64,000 nucleotides of DNA from Macrococcoides caseolyticum. GTDB taxonomy: Bacteria; Bacillota; Bacilli; Staphylococcales; Staphylococcaceae. The DNA lies in contig NZ_JAHCPS010000003.1 in NCBI RefSeq assembly GCF_021366795.1, forward strand, positions 186,001-250,000, given 5' to 3'. The notes beneath the pieces were generated by a model, which saw only the letters and a program-made list of their open reading frames with translations, did not search any database and was not told where the DNA came from. This document shows, piece after piece, positions 59,346 to 64,000 of this stretch; the stretch's first letter is position 1, and every line of letters starts with the position of its first letter. Made by a program: the position numbers and the translations under genes.

Positions 59346-59447
59346 ATAGTATCATAAGAGTATAAGAATGACAATCATTAAATTCAGAAAAATTGAAATT
59401 TATTTTTTTACTCAAAATATCACGACTTTTGAAGAAGGAGAATCATC

Positions 59448-60260
59448 ATGGAAATTATTGAGCATATTCAAATCCCTAAAAGAAAAATTGTTTCACATAA
59501 AGGAGACTATGGACGTATTTTACTCATCGGTGGCAACCAGAACATGGGAGGATCAATCATGATGGCCGCGCGCGCGTGCGTGTATAGTGGCGGTGGTTTA
59601 ACGACTGTTGCAACACATCAAACGAATCATACAGCACTCCATTCAAGATGTCCTGAAGCAATGGTATCTGATATTAATGATATAAAGCGTTTAACAAAAC
59701 TTATCGAGAATGCTGATAGTATTCTTATAGGTCCTGGGCTCGGGATTGACTTCCAGGGTAATAATGTTCTCACAATATTATTTCAACATATACAAGAACA
59801 TCAAACGCTTATTATTGATGGTGATGGCATTACTATACTTAGTAAATTAAAGCATCCATTACCGAAATGTAATGTCATCTTCACTCCCCATCAAATGGAA
59901 TGGGAAAGATTAAGTGGCATACCTATTGATGAGCAAACTCCAGAGCGTAATCGCGCCAAAGCGGATGAACTGGGTGCACATGTCATCGTTAAGAAGCATG
60001 AAACAGAATTATATTTAAAAAGCGGAGATTACAAGATCACTGTCGGTAATGCTGCTATGGCATCTGGTGGCATGGGTGATGCGCTCGCAGGTATTATTGC
60101 AAGTTTCTTAGGTCAATTTGATACAGAAGATGCAATTAAAGATGCTGTATATATCCATAGCTTAATTGGAGATAAACTCGCTCAGGATATGTATGTCGTC
60201 CCGGCAAGTCGTATCATTGATGAACTACCTTATATGATGAAAGCACTAGAAGAGAAGTAA
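59448..60260 (+). CDS. nnrD: ADP-dependent NAD(P)H-hydrate dehydratase
   Basis: A 270-residue ribokinase-like enzyme with KGDYGRILLIGGNQNMGGS near residue 18, LIGPGLG near 96 and the catalytic segment NAAMASGGMGDALAGIIASFLGQF near 200. It repairs hydrated NAD(P)H. No fused epimerase domain is present. Transcribed opposite to its neighbours; a GAAGGAG site precedes ATG 59448. Confidence 0.93.
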   Translation: MEIIEHIQIPKRKIVSHKGDYGRILLIGGNQNMGGSIMMAARACVYSGGGLTTVATHQTNHTALHSRCPEAMVSDINDIKRLTKLIENADSILIGPGLGIDFQGNNVLTILFQHIQEHQTLIIDGDGITILSKLKHPLPKCNVIFTPHQMEWERLSGIPIDEQTPERNRAKADELGAHVIVKKHETELYLKSGDYKITVGNAAMASGGMGDALAGIIASFLGQFDTEDAIKDAVYIHSLIGDKLAQDMYVVPASRIIDELPYMMKALEEK

Positions 60261-60271
60261 AGATTATGAAT

Positions 60272-60308
60272 AAAAGCAACCAAAGTCTTCGTAACTTTGG
60301 TTGCTTTT
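60272..60308. terminator. Bidirectional terminator between nnrD and budA
   Basis: A perfect 15-bp stem AAAAGCAACCAAAGT / ACTTTGGTTGCTTTT serving two convergent genes. Confidence 0.9.
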
Positions 60309-60316
60309 ATTATTTA

Positions 60317-61021
60317 CTATTCACTTTTTTCGATGTCATCCAACATTTCCGGATCATTTAAATCATGTTTACGATAACGGGGTGTGTCAGGCATTTTTAA
60401 GATAAAGTCTTCCTGTAATGCAAGTTCTACTTTCACATCTTCAATTTCATAATCAAAGACATGACCACCATAATTATGATCATCACTTAAATAGTGTACG
60501 TGATATCCACCCACACCAATGCCAGTTATAAAATGAGGTGTATAGAAGCCAAAGAGTGTCCCTTCAGTCTCTTCAATATCAAAATAACCTTGCTCTTTTA
60601 CCGCTTCTACTAGTTTCGGATAAGGGGCTTGTTGTTTCTTAACTGCTCTTGCTTTAACTAATTTAAATTTACCGGTAATGCGTACAGCATGAAAATAATT
60701 TGTACCTTGTATTTCTTTCAGGATAAGATTGTCTACCTGTTCTTTATTCATAGGTTGCTTAAACACTAACGTATGTGTCGGTTTAAAATCCATCATACTG
60801 GCAAACGGAGTTGTTTCTTCTTCATCTACCACTCTGACATTCCCTGAACTTTCAATTACATAAGGTTTGCCACCTAAAACAATCAGCTCACCGTTTAATC
60901 CGTCTAAAGTACCTATTCCATTATTGCCTGTTGATAGAATGTCTTTTATTTTAAATGTTCCTTCAAACATCCCACCAACAAGTGCTCCCATTGTAGAATA
61001 TTGATATAGATGATTCATCAT
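60317..61021 (-). CDS. budA: Alpha-acetolactate decarboxylase
   Basis: A 234-residue AlsD/BudA enzyme with YQYSTMGALVGGMFEGTF near residue 6 and the zinc site GVGGYHVHYLSDDHNYGGHVFDYE near 176 (His-x-His and His). It converts acetolactate to acetoin. Seven bases after alsS, so one operon. Complete. Confidence 0.95.
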   Translation of the reverse strand: MMNHLYQYSTMGALVGGMFEGTFKIKDILSTGNNGIGTLDGLNGELIVLGGKPYVIESSGNVRVVDEEETTPFASMMDFKPTHTLVFKQPMNKEQVDNLILKEIQGTNYFHAVRITGKFKLVKARAVKKQQAPYPKLVEAVKEQGYFDIEETEGTLFGFYTPHFITGIGVGGYHVHYLSDDHNYGGHVFDYEIEDVKVELALQEDFILKMPDTPRYRKHDLNDPEMLDDIEKSE

Positions 61022-61028
61022 AATCCTC

Positions 61029-62702
61029 CTAGTTTGTAACGTCTGGTAATAAATCTGCCATAAGTTGTGCGTTATTACTATAATCTACTGGAATATCTAC
61101 AATGACTGGACCATTTTCTGCGTCTGCTAACGCTTGTTTAAGGACATCTTCTAATGCATTAGAATGATTTACTTTATACCCTTTAGCGCCCATTGACTCA
61201 GCATACTTTACAAAATCAACTGTACCTAAATCAACTGCAGCGCCTTTACCATATTTATTGACCTGCTGGAATTTCACCATATCATAATGTCCATCATTCC
61301 AAATTAATTGTACAATTGGTGCCTTAAGGCGAACTGCTGTTTCTAATTCTTGACCTGAGAACAAGAATCCACCATCTCCAGCCATAGATACGACCTTTTT
61401 ACCTGGACGTACGATGGATGCTGCAATTGCCCATGGTAAAGCAACCCCTAAGGTCTGCATCCCGTTAGAGAAGAGCAGATGACGTGGTGCATAACTTCTA
61501 AAGTATCGCGCCATATAGATATAGAGCGAACCTACATCTACAGTAACCGTTGTTTCATCATCGATAAGATTGCGTACAGTTTTCACAATATGTTTAGGAT
61601 TTACAAGCTCAGAATTTAAGTGATCTTCAGGTAGTTCATATTTCTTTTGAATCAATGCAGCAACATTTGCTAACACTTTTTGAGCTGAGTCATCAAGTTT
61701 GATATCTCCCGCTTCTAACTTTTCATCTAAACGTTGAATTGTCAGAGCTGTATTACCGATTAATTCAGTGATTGGTGCGTAGTGATTATCGATATCGCTT
61801 TGCACCTCATCAATGTGAATGATTGTTTTTTCATTTTCTTTATTCCAGATGACCGGATCATATTCAATTGGATCGTATCCAACAGTAATGACTAAGTCAG
61901 CATGTCTTAACAATTCATCACCTGGTTGATTTCTGAATAATCCAATACGACCATAGAAATGTTCTTCTAATTCTCGTGAGATAATACCTGAACCCTGAAA
62001 AGTTTCTACAACTGGTATCGGATTATTTGTCATAAAATCACGAATTGCTTTTGTATTTTCTTCTGATGATGCACGCATACCAAGTAAAAATACAGGTAAT
62101 TTTGCTTGTTTAATACGTTCTGCTAATGCATCAATTTCAAAAGAAGGTGCAGGACCTAATACAGGTGGTTCTTTTACAACGATCGCATCAACTTCTACAT
62201 CTTCTGCTGATATAACGTCTTGTGGAATACTCACGAAAGCTGCACCTTTACGTCCTTCAACACTCGCACGAAATGCATTCGTTACTGCTTCAGAAATACT
62301 ATTGGCTGATTGCACCTCAACTGAATATTTAGAGACATGACTCATTAATCCAGCATTATCTAATGATTGATGGGTACGTTTTAAACTATCTTCACGCTTA
62401 ACATTTCCTCCTACAGCTACAACCGGATCACTTTCTGAGTTGGCTGTTACCAGACCCGTTGCAAGATTTGTGACACCAGGTCCACTGGTTACAAGAACAA
62501 CGCCTGGTTTACCTGTAATACGACCAATACCTTGAGCAATAAGTGTGGCATTTTGCTCATGTCGTGTCACAATGACTTCTGGGCCTCTTTCTTCTAATAC
62601 GTCAAACGCTTTATCAATCTTTGCTCCCGGAACACCAAATACATGCGTTACGCCATGATTAATAAGTGTATCGACAAATAAATCTCCACCTGATTTTTTC
62701 AT
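61029..62702 (-). CDS. alsS: Catabolic acetolactate synthase
   Basis: A 557-residue ThDP enzyme: N-terminal Pyr domain with [15 protein letters not shown] and catalytic Glu in VTRHEQNA near 46, a central DHAP-like domain, and a C-terminal PP domain with the ThDP motif [30 protein letters not shown] near 442. It lacks the FAD loop of the biosynthetic enzymes and pairs with budA for acetoin formation during overflow metabolism. Confidence 0.95.
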   Translation of the reverse strand: MKKSGGDLFVDTLINHGVTHVFGVPGAKIDKAFDVLEERGPEVIVTRHEQNATLIAQGIGRITGKPGVVLVTSGPGVTNLATGLVTANSESDPVVAVGGNVKREDSLKRTHQSLDNAGLMSHVSKYSVEVQSANSISEAVTNAFRASVEGRKGAAFVSIPQDVISAEDVEVDAIVVKEPPVLGPAPSFEIDALAERIKQAKLPVFLLGMRASSEENTKAIRDFMTNNPIPVVETFQGSGIISRELEEHFYGRIGLFRNQPGDELLRHADLVITVGYDPIEYDPVIWNKENEKTIIHIDEVQSDIDNHYAPITELIGNTALTIQRLDEKLEAGDIKLDDSAQKVLANVAALIQKKYELPEDHLNSELVNPKHIVKTVRNLIDDETTVTVDVGSLYIYMARYFRSYAPRHLLFSNGMQTLGVALPWAIAASIVRPGKKVVSMAGDGGFLFSGQELETAVRLKAPIVQLIWNDGHYDMVKFQQVNKYGKGAAVDLGTVDFVKYAESMGAKGYKVNHSNALEDVLKQALADAENGPVIVDIPVDYSNNAQLMADLLPDVTN

Positions 62703-62800
62703 AATTAAACGCTCCTAGTTAATTTTTTTTTCAAGTTAAATGCTAATACTATTGCATTACAACATCAACTAATACGCTTGTGAAATTTTTTAAACAAAAA

Positions 62801-62819
62801 AGAGGGCATCATGCCCTCT
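62801..62819 (-). terminator. gyrA terminator
   Basis: A 9-bp stem AGAGGGCAT / ATGCCCTCT followed by six T on the minus strand, eight bases after the gyrA stop. Confidence 0.88.
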
Positions 62820-62826
62820 AAATGAA

Positions 62827-64000
62827 TTACTCATCTTCATTTTTGTCTTCATCAAAGATATCTTCGAATGTTGATGCTTCTAATATATCCTTAGTTGGTT
62901 CGTAATCTTCCTCTTCTACTGTTCCGACAAGATGCCCTTTTTCGTTTTCTATATCTTCATTGTTGTCCTCTAAAGCTTCCTCAGTTAACGTTGTGCCTTG
63001 TTCTGCAACAACTTCACCCGGTGCTTTATCTGCATCAATTTCTTCTGCTTCTTCTTTTTCTACTTTTGCAACTGTTGCTACGAGTTGACCTTCACCTAAT
63101 TTAATTAAGCGTACACCTTGAGCTGAACGACCGTTTTGAGAGAATTCAGCAACATCTAATCGAATAATGACACCTTGGTTCGTGACTAACATAATATCTT
63201 CATCACCATTGACAGTCGTTATACATACAAGATTACCATTCTTCTCTGTGATACTAGCTGTCTTAATACCTTTACCGCCTCGATTAGAAATACGATATTC
63301 TGTTTCAATCGTACGTTTCCCATAACCATTTTCAGTCACAATAAGGACCTCATGCTCACCGTTCGATTCAATCACATCAAGTCCAATCACTTCATCACCT
63401 TCGCGTAATGAAATACCTTTAACCCCGGTAGCTGTTCTACCAAGTGGACGTAATTTATCTTCTTCAAAACGAATGAGTGAAGCATTCTTCGTACCGATAA
63501 TCAATTGCTTATTACCATCCGTTAATCGGACTGCAATGAGTTCATCATCTTCTCTAAAGTTAATTGCAATCTTACCATTCTTATTTATTCTTGCAAAGTG
63601 AGATAAACTTGTACGTTTAATCAATCCTTGCTTCGTAGCAAATATGATAAATGCATCTTCACGTTCTAAATCCTTCACCGCAATCATCGTACTAATCTTT
63701 TCATCTTTATCTAGTTCTAAGACATTTACAATTGGAATACCTTTAGATTGACGTGATAATTCAGGAATTTCATAACCTTTGACTTTATAGACACGTCCCA
63801 TATTTGTAAAGAATAATACATTGTCATGTGTTGATGTTGTAACCATCTGACTTACAAAGTCTTCTTCTAACGTATTCATGCCTTGAACACCTCGACCACC
63901 ACGGTGTTGTGTACGATATGTTGAAGCAGGAAGACGTTTTACATAGTTATTATGACTTAATGTAATCACAATATTCTCTTCATCAATTAAATCTTCATCT
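62827..64000 (-). CDS. gyrA: DNA gyrase subunit A, C-terminal part
   Basis: The last 391 codons are in the window; the 5' part (catalytic Tyr and winged helix) lies beyond 64000. The region is the DNA-wrapping beta-pinwheel; [12 protein letters not shown] near the beginning is the GyrA box, and repeated GRxxxGVKGI/GVR blades follow. The acidic tail ([12 protein letters not shown]) is typical. Reading continues in frame to the window edge. Confidence 0.96.
   Translation of the reverse strand, partial: DEDLIDEENIVITLSHNNYVKRLPASTYRTQHRGGRGVQGMNTLEEDFVSQMVTTSTHDNVLFFTNMGRVYKVKGYEIPELSRQSKGIPIVNVLELDKDEKISTMIAVKDLEREDAFIIFATKQGLIKRTSLSHFARINKNGKIAINFREDDELIAVRLTDGNKQLIIGTKNASLIRFEEDKLRPLGRTATGVKGISLREGDEVIGLDVIESNGEHEVLIVTENGYGKRTIETEYRISNRGGKGIKTASITEKNGNLVCITTVNGDEDIMLVTNQGVIIRLDVAEFSQNGRSAQGVRLIKLGEGQLVATVAKVEKEEAEEIDADKAPGEVVAEQGTTLTEEALEDNNEDIENEKGHLVGTVEEEDYEPTKDILEASTFEDIFDEDKNEDE

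Noticed and set aside
59186..59374. 62-codon minus-strand frame upstream of serS
   Set aside because: It lies inside the T-box leader and shows no protein-family similarity; the RNA structure explains the conservation.

Overview
This window is low-GC Firmicute DNA from the family Staphylococcaceae, most likely Macrococcus or Mammaliicoccus. Support comes from the gene order gyrA / serS / yybS-gdpP-rplI-dnaB / purA / tRNA-Glu-tRNA-Asp / walRKHIJ / rlmH, which is the staphylococcal origin-proximal backbone. It is given here in reverse, with almost everything on the minus strand. A copy of the SCC attachment sequence sits at the 3' end of rlmH. The species cannot be fixed from the sequence alone.

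Layout from high to low coordinates. (1) 42.8-64 kb is core: gyrA C-terminus, alsS-budA acetoin genes, nnrD, a T-box-controlled serS, a YceI protein, yybS-gdpP-rplI-dnaB, purA with a candidate PurBox, a YitT membrane protein, two tRNAs, the essential WalRK locus, and rlmH. A small group of DnaA-box sequences lies upstream of rlmH. (2) 21.9-42.86 kb is a ~20.9 kb segment bounded by a 28-bp direct repeat with one mismatch. The repeats are the rlmH 3' end (42837-42864) and a second copy at 21899-21926. It has the position and boundary of an SCC element, but I see no ccr recombinase and no mec gene. It carries, from the rlmH side, an Abi_2/AbiF-like HEPN RNase with an adjacent candidate small RNA, a GIY-YIG nuclease, lacR plus the complete lacABCDFEG tagatose-6-phosphate lactose operon, an HTH/coiled-coil protein of unknown role, a broken cytidine deaminase gene, a TspO-like protein, a carotenoid operon (crtO-fni-crtN-crtM-crtP-crtQ) with a candidate SigB promoter, a flavin disulfide reductase, and the tail of another tspO gene.

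(3) 20.5-21.9 kb, just outside the second att copy, is a degraded toxin/immunity locus. A colicin-E3-type ribotoxin domain is separated from its N-terminal part by one in-frame TGA, followed by a candidate immunity gene and a 68-bp palindrome touching the att copy. (4) 15.4-20.5 kb holds a catalase-superfamily-like protein, SelO, a small lipoprotein, TspO, a TetR regulator with a divergent membrane protein, and a truncated FUSC-type protein.

(5) 1-15.4 kb is accessory sugar metabolism. A hexuronate operon (kdgA-kdgK-transporter-uxaC-uxuA-uxuB) sits beneath an AraC regulator. A divergent HAD phosphatase/GH3 glycosidase pair, a second AraC regulator with a glycoside-hydrolase-like C-terminal half, and an M20 amidohydrolase/MFS exporter pair follow. 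The region as a whole couples hexuronate, amino-sugar and lactose catabolism, pigment synthesis and defence functions to a recombination hot spot next to the origin.
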